Shown: piece by piece, positions 26,905 through 35,356 of the stretch
How positions within the stretch are numbered: position 1 is the first letter of the stretch
Layout of the letters: every line of letters starts with the position of its first letter
Assembly (NCBI RefSeq): GCF_000720925.1
Contig: NZ_JOEE01000006.1
Span: 203,607-267,606 of the forward strand
Reading direction: 5' to 3'
DNA length: 64,000 bases
DNA from: Phycicoccus jejuensis
GTDB taxonomy: Bacteria; Actinomycetota; Actinomycetes; Actinomycetales; Dermatophilaceae
The notes under the pieces: model-generated
Database searches by the model: none
The model's input: only the letters and a program-made list of their open reading frames with translations
Told to the model about the DNA's origin: nothing
Made by a program: the position numbers and the translations under genes

Positions 26905-28019
26905 GCGGCGCCGCTCAGCGGCAGCATCGCCTCGTAGACCTCGAGGTAGTCCTCGACCATGCGGTCCACCGAGCAGTGCCGGACGGCGTGCTCCCGGCAC
27001 CTGCGGCGGTCGAGGCCGACCGCCTCCGCGACGGCCCGCCCCGCGGCGGCGACGTCGTCGGCCGGCACGAGCCGGCCCACGTCCGGGGTGACGAACTCCG
27101 GCAGACCTCCGCGGGCGAACGCGACGACCGGTGTGCCGCAGGCGAGGGACTCGGCCGCGACGAGTCCGTAGGGCTCGTCCCAGGCGGGGGTGACGAGGGT
27201 GGCGGCGCTGGAGCCGAACAGCTCGACGAGCTCGTCCGTTCCGAGGTGCCCGAGCAGCTCGACGTCACCGCCGAGCCGCGGGCGCACCATCGCCCGCACG
27301 TACTCCGGGTCACCGACCGGCCCGGCCAGCCGCAGCGGACGACCGGCCGCCCGCGCGGCGTCGATGGCCAGGTGCGGCGCCTTCTCGGGGACGAGGCGTC
27401 CGGCCCAGGCCAGGGCGTCACCGCCCGGCCCCGGCGTCCAGCGCCGGACGTCGACCCCGTTGGGCACCACGTCGGCGGGCGTCACGTGGCTCCACGCGGC
27501 GCGGGTGTGGTCGCTGACCGCGACGAACCGCGAGCGGTCGTCCGCGGCGAGGGCGATGGCCGGCTCCAGCCACGGGGTCGGCGGGGTGTGCAGCGTCGTC
27601 ACCATCGGGGCGCGCGCGGCGGCGGCCATCGCGACGGGGAGGTGGTGGAGGCTGTTGTTGTGCACGACGTCGACGTCGTCGCGGCGCTGCAGCTCGAGCA
27701 TCAGCTGGAGGTAGGCGTGGTGCTCGGTCAGCCACGTCTCGGGGGGCATGGCGACGTCGCGGCGTGCCGTGTCGCTCAGCTCGAGTGGGCGGGTGGCGAG
27801 CTCGCGGGCGTCGAGGCGCGGGTCGCTGCCCGGGCCGGCGAAGACGGTCACCTCGACCCCGCGCTCGCGCAGGCCGCGGCACAGGTTCCAGGTGAGCGAC
27901 TCCAGCCCACCGGCGAACGGCTCGGCCAGCGGGAAGCGGGAGGAGGCGACGACGACGACGTGCAGGGGGTCGTCGAACCGGCGAGGGACGATCGTGGGGG
28001 TGGGTCGGACGACGTCCAC
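26901..28019 (-). CDS. Family 4 glycosyltransferase
   Basis: A 372-residue GT-B retaining glycosyltransferase. It has the N-terminal loop PFAGGLESLTWNLCRGLRER and the donor-binding region WAGRLVPEKAPHLAIDAARA. The E-x7-E motif with its flank reads PAWDEPYGLVAAESLACGTP. The GTG at 28019 follows AGGAGG by six bases, which fixes the start. It is the first of the three-gene glycosyltransferase unit, divergent from the GGDEF-EAL gene. The product is probably a cell-surface or secreted glycan. No polymerase or flippase is encoded nearby. Confidence 0.88.
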   Translation of the reverse strand: MDVVRPTPTIVPRRFDDPLHVVVVASSRFPLAEPFAGGLESLTWNLCRGLRERGVEVTVFAGPGSDPRLDARELATRPLELSDTARRDVAMPPETWLTEHHAYLQLMLELQRRDDVDVVHNNSLHHLPVAMAAAARAPMVTTLHTPPTPWLEPAIALAADDRSRFVAVSDHTRAAWSHVTPADVVPNGVDVRRWTPGPGGDALAWAGRLVPEKAPHLAIDAARAAGRPLRLAGPVGDPEYVRAMVRPRLGGDVELLGHLGTDELVELFGSSAATLVTPAWDEPYGLVAAESLACGTPVVAFARGGLPEFVTPDVGRLVPADDVAAAGRAVAEAVGLDRRRCREHAVRHCSVDRMVEDYLEVYEAMLPLSGAA

Positions 28020-28246
28020 CCTCCACCTCCTGATCGACCGGCTCCGTGACCTCCGACCGCCGACGGCGGGCGGCCGCACCGGTCCTACCCGACAGGGAGC
28101 CCGGCAAACCTGCCCGCAGGAGGGACGGTCGGGCAGACCCCCTCGGTCGAACGGCCAGTGTCGGCCCCGTCGGTTCGCCGCCGGCGAGGCTCCGTCCCTA
28201 GCGTCGTCGTGGGGTCCGAACCGCGGACACCAGACCAGGAGCTCTG

Positions 28247-30427
28247 ATGAACCGCGACGGCCGCACCCGGCTGCGCTCGACGGCCACCGTCGTGGGCACG
28301 CTGTTCGTCGTCGTGCTCGAGATGGCCTTCCTCACCGGGGTCTGGCACCTCGGGGACGGCGTCCATCGCCAGCGCGAGGCCGCGGCCGCGTTCTCCGCCG
28401 TCGCCACGTCCGTCGCGAGCGGTTCGGCCACCCCCGACGCCCTGACCCGCACGGTCGACGGGCTCGCGCGGGCCGGCGTGGACCTCACCCCCGGCTCGGT
28501 CGGCGCGACGGCCGTCGACGCCGCCCGGGCGCTCGAGACCTCTCCCGGTGACCCGGGTGCCCTGGCCTCCCTGCGGGCCGCCGACTCCGCCCTCGCGGAG
28601 GAGCTCGCCGAGGCGAGCAGCGCCCGCGCCTGGCTGGCCTTCGCCATCCACGCCGGCCTCCTCGTCGGGGTCTCCGTCGGCTGGTTCGCCTGGTTCCGCC
28701 GGATCGTCGACCGGCATCGGCGGCTGGAGCGCGAGCTGACGGCCCAGCGGGTCGTCGACCAGCGCGAGCGGCGCCTGCTGGCCCTGGTCCAGAACAGCGC
28801 CGACCTCATCGTCGTCATCGAGGCCGACGCGACGATCTCGTTCGTCAGCCCGTCCGCCCCGGCGGTCATCGGTCGCACGCCCGACGAGCTCGTCGGGCAG
28901 CACGTCAAGGACCTCGTCGGCGACGAGGCGCCGACCCTGCTCGCGCTCCTCACCGACGGACGTCAGGGGGACCAGGCGGTCCGGCTGCGGCTCACCCGCG
29001 CGGACGGGCGGACCATCGTCGGCGAGGGCACGCTGACCAACCTGCTCGGCGAGTCGACCGTCGAGGCGTGGCTGCTCACGCTGCGTGACGTCACCGAGCA
29101 GCACGAGCTCGCCGAGCAGCTCTCGCACCAGGCCTTCCACGACGCCCTGACCGGGCTCGCCAACCGCGCGCTGTTCGCCGACCGGCTCGAGCACGCCATC
29201 TCCCGCCGCGAGGGCACCCTCGCCGTGATGTTCCTCGACCTCGACGACTTCAAGCAGGTCAACGACACCCGCGGCCACTCCGTCGGCGACCGGCTCCTCG
29301 TCGTCGTCACCGACCGCCTCCGCTCCGTGCTGCGCTCCCGCGACACCGCGGCCCGGCTCGGTGGCGACGAGTTCGCCGTCCTCATGGAGGAGACCGACCG
29401 CGCTGCCGCCGAGCAGATGGGGCAGCGCATCCTCGAGGTGCTCGCGCAGCCGGTCTCGATCGACGGGGCGTCCTGGTCGGTCAAGGCCAGCCTCGGCATC
29501 GCCCTCGCCGACACCCGCAGCTCGACCGCGGAGGACGTCCTGCGCGAGGCCGACGTCGCGATGTACTGGGCCAAGGAGCAGGGCAAGGGCACGCTGCGCG
29601 TCTTCGACGCCGCCCAGCACGCGGTGACGCTCGACCGGCTGACCCTCCAGAACGAGCTCGTCGAGGCCATCGAGACCGGCGGCCTGCTCCTGCACTTCCA
29701 GCCGACCGTCAACCTCCGGACGCGCGAGGTGACCGGCTTCGAGGCGCTCGTGCGCTGGCAGCACCCGTCGCGGGGCTTCCTGCCGCCGAACGAGTTCATC
29801 CCCGCCGCCGAGGAGTCCGGCGCGATCGTCGCCCTCGGGTCGTGGGTGCTCGCCGAGGCCTGCCGGGCCGCCGTCGAGCTCCAGGCCCCGGGGGCCCGCG
29901 TGACGATGGCCGTCAACGTCTCCGCCCAGCAGCTGTCCAAGCCCGACTTCACCGCCGAGGTCGCCGGCGTCCTCGCCCGCACCGGGCTCGACCCCACCCT
30001 GCTCGTCCTCGAGATCACCGAGTCGGTGCTCCTCGACGACATCGTGTCCGCGGCCGGCTCCCTCCACGGGCTGCGCGACCTCGGGGTGTCCATCGCGATC
30101 GACGACTTCGGCACCGGCTACAGCTCGCTGTCCTACCTCTCCCAGCTGCCCGTCGACATCCTCAAGGTCGACAAGAGCTTCATCGACGACATCGTCGACG
30201 ACCGCCACGCGGCGACCGTCACCCTGGCCATCCTCGAGATGAGCCGCTCGCTCAAGATGACGACCGTCGCCGAGGGCGTGGAGACCTCCGAGCAGGCGGC
30301 CTGGCTCGAGGAGCAGGACTGCGGGCGCGGACAGGGCTACCTCTGGTCGCGGCCCGTGCCCTTCGCCGAGGCCCGGGCGCTCGTCCCGGGCGGTGCGCCA
30401 CGCGTCGACGAGGTGCGGGTCGGGTGA
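28247..30427 (+). CDS. PAS-GGDEF-EAL c-di-GMP enzyme, membrane bound
   Basis: A 726-residue protein. Two membrane helices (residues ~12-35 and ~125-145) flank an extracytoplasmic segment of about 90 residues. A PAS domain follows (LLALVQNSADLIVVIEADAT). The diguanylate cyclase domain has GGDEF at 372-376 and an inhibitory RxxD site (RSRD, five residues before it). The phosphodiesterase domain has EAL at 499-501 plus intact metal residues (VNVSAQQ, EITES, DDFGTGYSS, KVDKSF, EGVET). Both activities look possible. RBS CCAGGAG lies 8-14 bases upstream of the ATG, and a TAGCGT -10 at 28199. The next gene overlaps by four bases. Confidence 0.93.
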   Translation: MNRDGRTRLRSTATVVGTLFVVVLEMAFLTGVWHLGDGVHRQREAAAAFSAVATSVASGSATPDALTRTVDGLARAGVDLTPGSVGATAVDAARALETSPGDPGALASLRAADSALAEELAEASSARAWLAFAIHAGLLVGVSVGWFAWFRRIVDRHRRLERELTAQRVVDQRERRLLALVQNSADLIVVIEADATISFVSPSAPAVIGRTPDELVGQHVKDLVGDEAPTLLALLTDGRQGDQAVRLRLTRADGRTIVGEGTLTNLLGESTVEAWLLTLRDVTEQHELAEQLSHQAFHDALTGLANRALFADRLEHAISRREGTLAVMFLDLDDFKQVNDTRGHSVGDRLLVVVTDRLRSVLRSRDTAARLGGDEFAVLMEETDRAAAEQMGQRILEVLAQPVSIDGASWSVKASLGIALADTRSSTAEDVLREADVAMYWAKEQGKGTLRVFDAAQHAVTLDRLTLQNELVEAIETGGLLLHFQPTVNLRTREVTGFEALVRWQHPSRGFLPPNEFIPAAEESGAIVALGSWVLAEACRAAVELQAPGARVTMAVNVSAQQLSKPDFTAEVAGVLARTGLDPTLLVLEITESVLLDDIVSAAGSLHGLRDLGVSIAIDDFGTGYSSLSYLSQLPVDILKVDKSFIDDIVDDRHAATVTLAILEMSRSLKMTTVAEGVETSEQAAWLEEQDCGRGQGYLWSRPVPFAEARALVPGGAPRVDEVRVG

Positions 30428-32628
30428 CCCCCCGGTCGGCGCGGCAGGGGGACGCCGCCGACGAGGTCCACGGGGCGCGGGGGAGCGGTCCGCGCGCCGT
30501 CGCGGGCCCGCGGAACCGCCCGGTGCAGCCGGTGCCCACCGCGCCGATGCCCACGCCGCTGCGCGCGGCGCTGCTCGGGCTGCTCGCGCTGTGCGGGGCC
30601 TACCTCGTCGTGCCGGACGGGACGGCGCGCGACGTCGGCAACAGCGTCGCCGGGGTCCTCGCCATGGTGCTCGCCCTCGCCGGCGCCCGACGCCTCACCG
30701 CCCGCCGCCGGGGCTGGCTCGTCGTCCTGGCCGGGTACTCGCTCTGGGTCGCGGGCGACGCGCTGTTCACGGTCGAGCAGAGCTACCTCCACCTCACGAG
30801 CTACCCGCTGACCAGCGACGTCCTCTACCTCTCCGGCTACGTCGTCCTCACCGTCGGCCTGCTGCGGCTGGTCCGCGGCCGGCAGCGCGGGATGGACCCG
30901 ACCCCGATCCTCGAGGCGCTCATCGTCGCCGCCGGCTTCGGCACGGTCGTCGGGACCTTCCTCGTGGCGCCGATCGCCGTGGACTCCACGACCTCGGTGC
31001 TCGGCCGGCTCGTCGCCACGGCCTACCCCGTCGGCGACGTCGTCCTCGTCGGGGTGCTGGTCCGGCTGTGGACCTCGGTCGGCTCGCGCAACCCGGCCTT
31101 CCGCTTCCTCATGCTTAGCATGGCCGCGACGACCGCCGCCGACCTCGTGTGGAACGCCTTCGCCCTCGTCGACCCCCTGGCGACCACGCCGCGCTGGCTC
31201 GACGTGCTGTGGCTGCTCGGCTACGTCGCGGCCGCGGCCGCGGCGTGCTCGCCGTCCGGGGCGGCGCTCGTCGGCGGCGAGACCCGCTCCGCGCCCGCGG
31301 CGTCGGTCGGGCGCCGGCTCGCGGCCCTCGGTGGCGCGGCGGCGCTGCCCGGCATCACGCTCCTCGTGGTCGGCACGCTGGGTCTCGACATCCCGTGGGG
31401 CGTCGTGGGGGCGGGCTGCATCGTCCTCTCGCTGCTCGTCGTCGTCCGCATCGCCGTCCTCGTCCGCGTCGTCGAGGAGCAGGCGGTGCAGCTCTCCGCC
31501 CTCGCCCGCAGCGACGGCCTCACCGGGGCGCCGAACCGTCGGTCGTGGGACCACGAGCTCGGGCGCGCGGTCCACCGGGCCGAGGAGGACGGGGGGCCGC
31601 TGACCGTGGCGCTCGTCGACCTCGACCACTTCAAGCGCTACAACGACCGGCTGGGGCACCAGGCCGGCGACCGGCTCCTGCGTGAGGCCGTCGCGGCGTG
31701 GGGGGCGCTCCTCGAGCCGGGTGAGCTGCTCGCGCGCTACGGCGGTGAGGAGTTCGGCCTCCTCCTGCCCGGCGTCGACCCCGACGAGGCGGTCCGTCGG
31801 CTCGAGGCGATGCAGGCCGTGACCCCCGATGGCCAGCGGTTCTCGGCCGGGGTCGCCGTCTGGGAGCCCGGTGCGCAGCCCGGCGCGGTCGTCGAGCGGG
31901 CCGACCGGGCGCTCTACGACGCCAAGCACGCCGGCCGCGGGTGCGTGCGCGTGGCGGGAGCCGGGCTCGAGGGCACGACCCCGCCGGTCCGCATCGCCCT
32001 GCAGCCGGTCGTCGACCTGCACGCCGGCGACCCCATCGGCCACGAGGCCCTCAGCCGCTTCGCCGAGGGCGACCCGGAGTCCGTCTTCGCCGAGGCCCAC
32101 CGCGTCGGGGACGGGTCGCTGCTCGAGGCGGCGGCCATCGCCGCGGCGCTGCGTCGTCGGCCCCCGCAGGGCTACCTGTCGGTCAACGTCAGCGTCGGCG
32201 CGCTCATCAGCGAGGCCGTCGCCGCCGTGCTGCCCGCCGACCTCACCGGCCTCGTCATCGAGATCACCGAGCAGACCGACGTCGAGGAGTGGGACCGGGT
32301 GCGCGAGGTCGTGGCCGACTGCCGCGCGCGCGGGGCCCTCATCGCCGTCGACGACTGGGGCAAGGGCTACTCGACGGTCGAGCGCTTCATGCGGCTGCGG
32401 CCCGAGGTCGTCAAGCTCGACCGCGGCCTGCTCGACGACCTCGACGACCCGGACCGCCAGCACGACCTGCGCACGCTCGTCGGCTGGGCCGAGAGCATGG
32501 GGTCGACCGTCTGCGCCGAGGGCGTCGAGACCGCCCGGCAGTGGGACACGCTGCGCTCGCTCGGGGTGCGCTTCGGGCAGGGCTACCTCTTCGGTCGGCC
32601 CGCGCCCGAGCCGGCCGTCACCGACTGA
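30424..32628 (+). CDS. Membrane GGDEF-EAL c-di-GMP enzyme
   Basis: A 734-residue protein from GTG 30424, which overlaps the upstream stop as GTGA. ATG 30547 (693 residues) is an alternative start with no better ribosome site. About eight to nine membrane helices fill the N-terminal half (LLGLLALCGAYLVVP onward to VVVRIAVLVRVVEE). Next comes a GGDEF domain with GGEEF at 440-444 and no RxxD inhibitory site, then an EAL domain (EAL 541-543) with DDWG in place of the usual DDFG; other metal residues (EITEQ, KLDRG, AEGVET, GQGYLFG) are kept. Co-translated with the preceding c-di-GMP enzyme, which suggests a shared local pool. Confidence 0.9.
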   Translation: MTPRSARQGDAADEVHGARGSGPRAVAGPRNRPVQPVPTAPMPTPLRAALLGLLALCGAYLVVPDGTARDVGNSVAGVLAMVLALAGARRLTARRRGWLVVLAGYSLWVAGDALFTVEQSYLHLTSYPLTSDVLYLSGYVVLTVGLLRLVRGRQRGMDPTPILEALIVAAGFGTVVGTFLVAPIAVDSTTSVLGRLVATAYPVGDVVLVGVLVRLWTSVGSRNPAFRFLMLSMAATTAADLVWNAFALVDPLATTPRWLDVLWLLGYVAAAAAACSPSGAALVGGETRSAPAASVGRRLAALGGAAALPGITLLVVGTLGLDIPWGVVGAGCIVLSLLVVVRIAVLVRVVEEQAVQLSALARSDGLTGAPNRRSWDHELGRAVHRAEEDGGPLTVALVDLDHFKRYNDRLGHQAGDRLLREAVAAWGALLEPGELLARYGGEEFGLLLPGVDPDEAVRRLEAMQAVTPDGQRFSAGVAVWEPGAQPGAVVERADRALYDAKHAGRGCVRVAGAGLEGTTPPVRIALQPVVDLHAGDPIGHEALSRFAEGDPESVFAEAHRVGDGSLLEAAAIAAALRRRPPQGYLSVNVSVGALISEAVAAVLPADLTGLVIEITEQTDVEEWDRVREVVADCRARGALIAVDDWGKGYSTVERFMRLRPEVVKLDRGLLDDLDDPDRQHDLRTLVGWAESMGSTVCAEGVETARQWDTLRSLGVRFGQGYLFGRPAPEPAVTD

Positions 32629-32688
32629 TTGCCCATCCGCCACCTCCCAGGGCCTCCTGGAGGGGTCGGGAGGTGGCAGATGGGCAAT
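32628..32688. terminator. Large palindrome 1 between convergent genes
   Basis: Two 21-base arms (32628-32648 and 32668-32688), starting ATTGCCCATC and ending GATGGGCAAT, differ at one position. The 19-base centre contains a smaller inverted repeat. It begins at the stop codon of the GGDEF-EAL gene and probably ends transcription from both sides. Confidence 0.65.
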
Positions 32689-32708
32689 GAGTCGCGCCCG
32701 TGCCCCCG

Positions 32709-32777
32709 ACTTCTTGCGAGTTCCGCCGGTCGACACGCGCTGGGACGGCGGGTCGAGCGGCGGAACTCGCAAGAAGT
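32709..32777. repeat. Large palindrome 2 between convergent genes
   Basis: Arms of 26 bases (32709-32734 and 32752-32777), beginning ACTTCTTGCGAG and ending CTCGCAAGAAGT, differ at one position around a 17-base centre. It follows palindrome 1 by only 20 bases. Having two such structures in a 221-base gap is more than a terminator needs. Confidence 0.6.
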
Positions 32778-32849
32778 GCGGAGAGGGGGTGCGGCCCGGA
32801 GCCTCGCCGTGGACGGGGACGCGTCTCCGGGGGAGGGGGAGGGGAGGCG

Positions 32850-34646
32850 TCAGGCGGAGGCGGAGAGCGTCGCCGGCGGCTGGGCGGCCGGCTCGACGGG
32901 GTGCCAGGTGCGGGTCTTGTTGCCGCCGGTGCGCTTCGCGGAGTACATCGCCGAGTCGGCGAGCACCTCGACGTCGATGCCGGCGGCGTGGGCCTGCCCG
33001 AACGTGGCGACGCCGATGCTCGCGGTGACGGCGCACCCGAGCTCGACGCGCGTGGCGTGGCCGTGCTTCTCGACGACGTCGACGAGGGACCACGCGACGG
33101 CCTCGGCGGCGGCGAGGTCGGCCTCCGGGAGGAGCACCTCGAACTCGTCACCACCCCGGCGCCCGACGGTCCCCTGGCCGCCGACGGCCCGGCGCAGCGC
33201 GCGCGCGACATCTGCGAGCAGGACGTCGCCGGCGGCGTGGCCGCGGGTGTCGTTGACCTGCTTGAAGTGGTCGAGGTCGATGAGGAGCAGCGCGCCGCGC
33301 TCCCGCGCGCGGGGGGTCTGGCGGTGGCAGGCGATGAGGGTGTCGAGCTGGCGACGGTTGGGCAGCCCGGTCAGCTCGTCGTGCGCGGCGTCGTGCGCGT
33401 GCCGCTGCTCGATGAGCCGGCGCTCGGAGACGTCGACGAGGTTGACGAGGACGACGAGGTCGCCGTCCGGTCCGGGCACGGCGCGGGCGCTGCACGAGAG
33501 CACGATCGACTGCTGGGCGTGGTCCCGGGCGGTCCACTCGGCCTGGACCAGCTCGCCGTCGGCCTCGACGGCCCGCGCGAGGATGGTGGCGAGGCCGGGC
33601 TCGGTGCCCTCGTCGAGGCTGTCGCCGCGGATCCCGACGAGGTCGGCGGGGTCGCGTCGCAGGATCTCGCCGACCGCCTGGTTGGCCTGCAGCACCAGGC
33701 CCTCCGGACGCACGACGAGCAGCCCGCTCGGTGCGTAGGCGATGAGGCGGTCGGACCACTGGTGCTCCTGGCGCACGCTCCCGACGAGGGAGCGCAGCTC
33801 GGCCCGGTAGGTACCGAGGACGAGGGCCAGGAAGGCGACGAGCATCATGTAGCCCTGCAGGACGAGCGCCTGCGTGTGGGCGTCGCGGATCCCGGCGAAG
33901 GGGCCGCCGGCCCCTGTCATCAGCCGGACGAGGGGGAGCACCGCCACGACCGCCCCGTCGAGGGCGGTGAGCGGGAGCGGGAGCCGGACACCCGCCCACA
34001 CGAGCAGGCCGAGCGGGATGAAGGCCAGCGGCAGGGACTGGCCCGGCCCGAAGACCCACCACGTGACGGCGCCGGTCGTCCCGAGGATGGCCGCGGCCTC
34101 CACGCTCTGGCGCGCGCCGGGCCTCGTGAGGTGCCGGCGGGTGCCGAGGGTCGCGCCGACGACGACGACCACCGACGCGAGGTTGCGCAGGTACATCGCG
34201 ACGCCGACCGCGAGGGAGGCCTCGCGTCCCTCGACGAGGAGGGCGGCCAACCCGCAGGCGGACGTCGCGAGGATGGCCACGCTGGTCGAGAGCACGAGGC
34301 GGTTGAGCTCCGAGAGGCGGCGGACGCTGCCGCGCCGCTCGTGCCGCGGCGCCACGGCCCGGTAGAGGAGGACGGTGAAGAGGCCGAGCAGCAGGTTGCC
34401 CAGGCCCAGCAGGGCGCCGGGCAGGAGGTCGAAGCCGGTGAGGACGTTGCCGACGGTGGCCGCGACCCCGGTCAGGGCGGCGGCGCCGGCGAGCTCGCGC
34501 CGCGAGACCGTGCGCAGCGCCCACAGGACGCCCACGCCGGCCGCCGGCCAGAAGAGGGCGAGCTGCGTCTCGGGCTGTGCCGTCGCGCGCCCCAGGGCGA
34601 TCGCCACGCAGTGCAGCGCGAGGAAGCCGACCGTCCGACGCAGCAC
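32850..34646 (-). CDS. MASE1-PAS-GGDEF diguanylate cyclase
   Basis: A 598-residue protein. The N-terminal 300 residues are a MASE1-like membrane sensor of about eight to nine helices (ETQLALFWPAAGVGVLWALR). A PAS domain follows (DRLIAYAPSGLLVVRPEGLV), then a GGDEF domain with the intact motif GGDEF at 498-502. No RxxD inhibitory site precedes it. It should make c-di-GMP in answer to an unknown signal. GTG at 34646 is chosen because GAGGAGG lies a few bases upstream; the frame stays open further but without a ribosome site. It converges on the GGDEF-EAL pair across two palindromes. Confidence 0.9.
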   Translation of the reverse strand: MLRRTVGFLALHCVAIALGRATAQPETQLALFWPAAGVGVLWALRTVSRRELAGAAALTGVAATVGNVLTGFDLLPGALLGLGNLLLGLFTVLLYRAVAPRHERRGSVRRLSELNRLVLSTSVAILATSACGLAALLVEGREASLAVGVAMYLRNLASVVVVVGATLGTRRHLTRPGARQSVEAAAILGTTGAVTWWVFGPGQSLPLAFIPLGLLVWAGVRLPLPLTALDGAVVAVLPLVRLMTGAGGPFAGIRDAHTQALVLQGYMMLVAFLALVLGTYRAELRSLVGSVRQEHQWSDRLIAYAPSGLLVVRPEGLVLQANQAVGEILRRDPADLVGIRGDSLDEGTEPGLATILARAVEADGELVQAEWTARDHAQQSIVLSCSARAVPGPDGDLVVLVNLVDVSERRLIEQRHAHDAAHDELTGLPNRRQLDTLIACHRQTPRARERGALLLIDLDHFKQVNDTRGHAAGDVLLADVARALRRAVGGQGTVGRRGGDEFEVLLPEADLAAAEAVAWSLVDVVEKHGHATRVELGCAVTASIGVATFGQAHAAGIDVEVLADSAMYSAKRTGGNKTRTWHPVEPAAQPPATLSASA

Positions 34647-35020
34647 AGGACCTCCTCGACGTGGGCCCGCGCGGTCGGCGAGCCGTGGCGGATGACCCAT
34701 CGGCACCGACCGGTCGAACTTGACAACGGTGTCGACCCGTCGTCGAACCATGGCCGAACGGCCGGGTCCCCCGGGGTGGTGAGGGCCGGACGACGCTGGG
34801 CGTCCGGTCCCTCGGGGGTCAGGCCGCGAGGGGCTCGTCCGGCCACGGCTCGCGGGAGGGGAACGGCAGGATCTCGGCCCAGCCGAGGACGGGGGCGGAT
34901 GGGTGCTGGCTCGGCGTCGTGTCTCCACGATGCCCCGCGCGGTGGGGTGCCGTCCGGCGGGAACCTCAGGCCTCGCTCACGCTTGCGTCAAGGAAGCCGA
35001 GGACGCCGCGTGGTGCGCGC

Positions 35021-35090
35021 GTGACTCCGGCAGGAGCCGCCGTCGTCGGGTGCCCCCGGCAGGAGCCGGCGTCAAGTGCCCCCGGCAGGA
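35021..35090. repeat. Copies of the tRNA-Arg 3' end
   Basis: GTGCCCCCGGCAGGA, the complement of the 3' end of tRNA-Arg at 35181-35195, recurs identically at 35050-35064 and 35076-35090, and with two changes at 35021-35035. They all lie just beyond the 3' end of the tRNA gene. This looks like a nest of attachment-site scars. The rest of 34647-35181 holds no gene I can support. Confidence 0.55.
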
Positions 35091-35181
35091 GCCGCCGGCG
35101 CCGTCCGCTCGTTCCTCGCGGTCGGCTCCGGCTCCCGTCATCGTGCCGGCGCCACGCAGCGCTCGCAGGCTCGCGCTCGCG

Positions 35182-35253
35182 TGCCCCCGGCAGGATTCGA
35201 ACCTGCGACACCTTCTTTAGGAGAGAAGTGCTCTTCCCCTGAGCTACGAGGGC
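35182..35253 (-). tRNA. tRNA-Arg (anticodon CCT)
   Basis: A 72-nt cloverleaf on the minus strand. The acceptor stem GCCCTCG pairs with CGGGGGC plus discriminator A. The anticodon arm is CTTCT-CTCCTAA-AGAAG, giving CCT, which reads AGG. The T-arm has GGTTCGAATCC. No CCA is encoded. A TAGGCT -10 box lies upstream at 35274-35269. Minor Arg tRNAs are common phage and element attachment sites. Confidence 0.95.
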
Positions 35254-35356
35254 GGGAAGACCGCGCACAGCCTACGGGGCGCGACCCGTGCTCGGCGCGC
35301 GCGGCCGGTGTCGACCCGGCGCGTACGCCGCCCGGCGCGACGGCATACTGCGGCTC

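Noticed and set aside
34819..35006. Minus-strand frame ending WAEILPFPSREPWPDEPLAA before a stop
   Set aside because: The ending looks protein-like, but no ATG, GTG or TTG start exists in the open stretch and no family is recognised. It may be a gene remnant.
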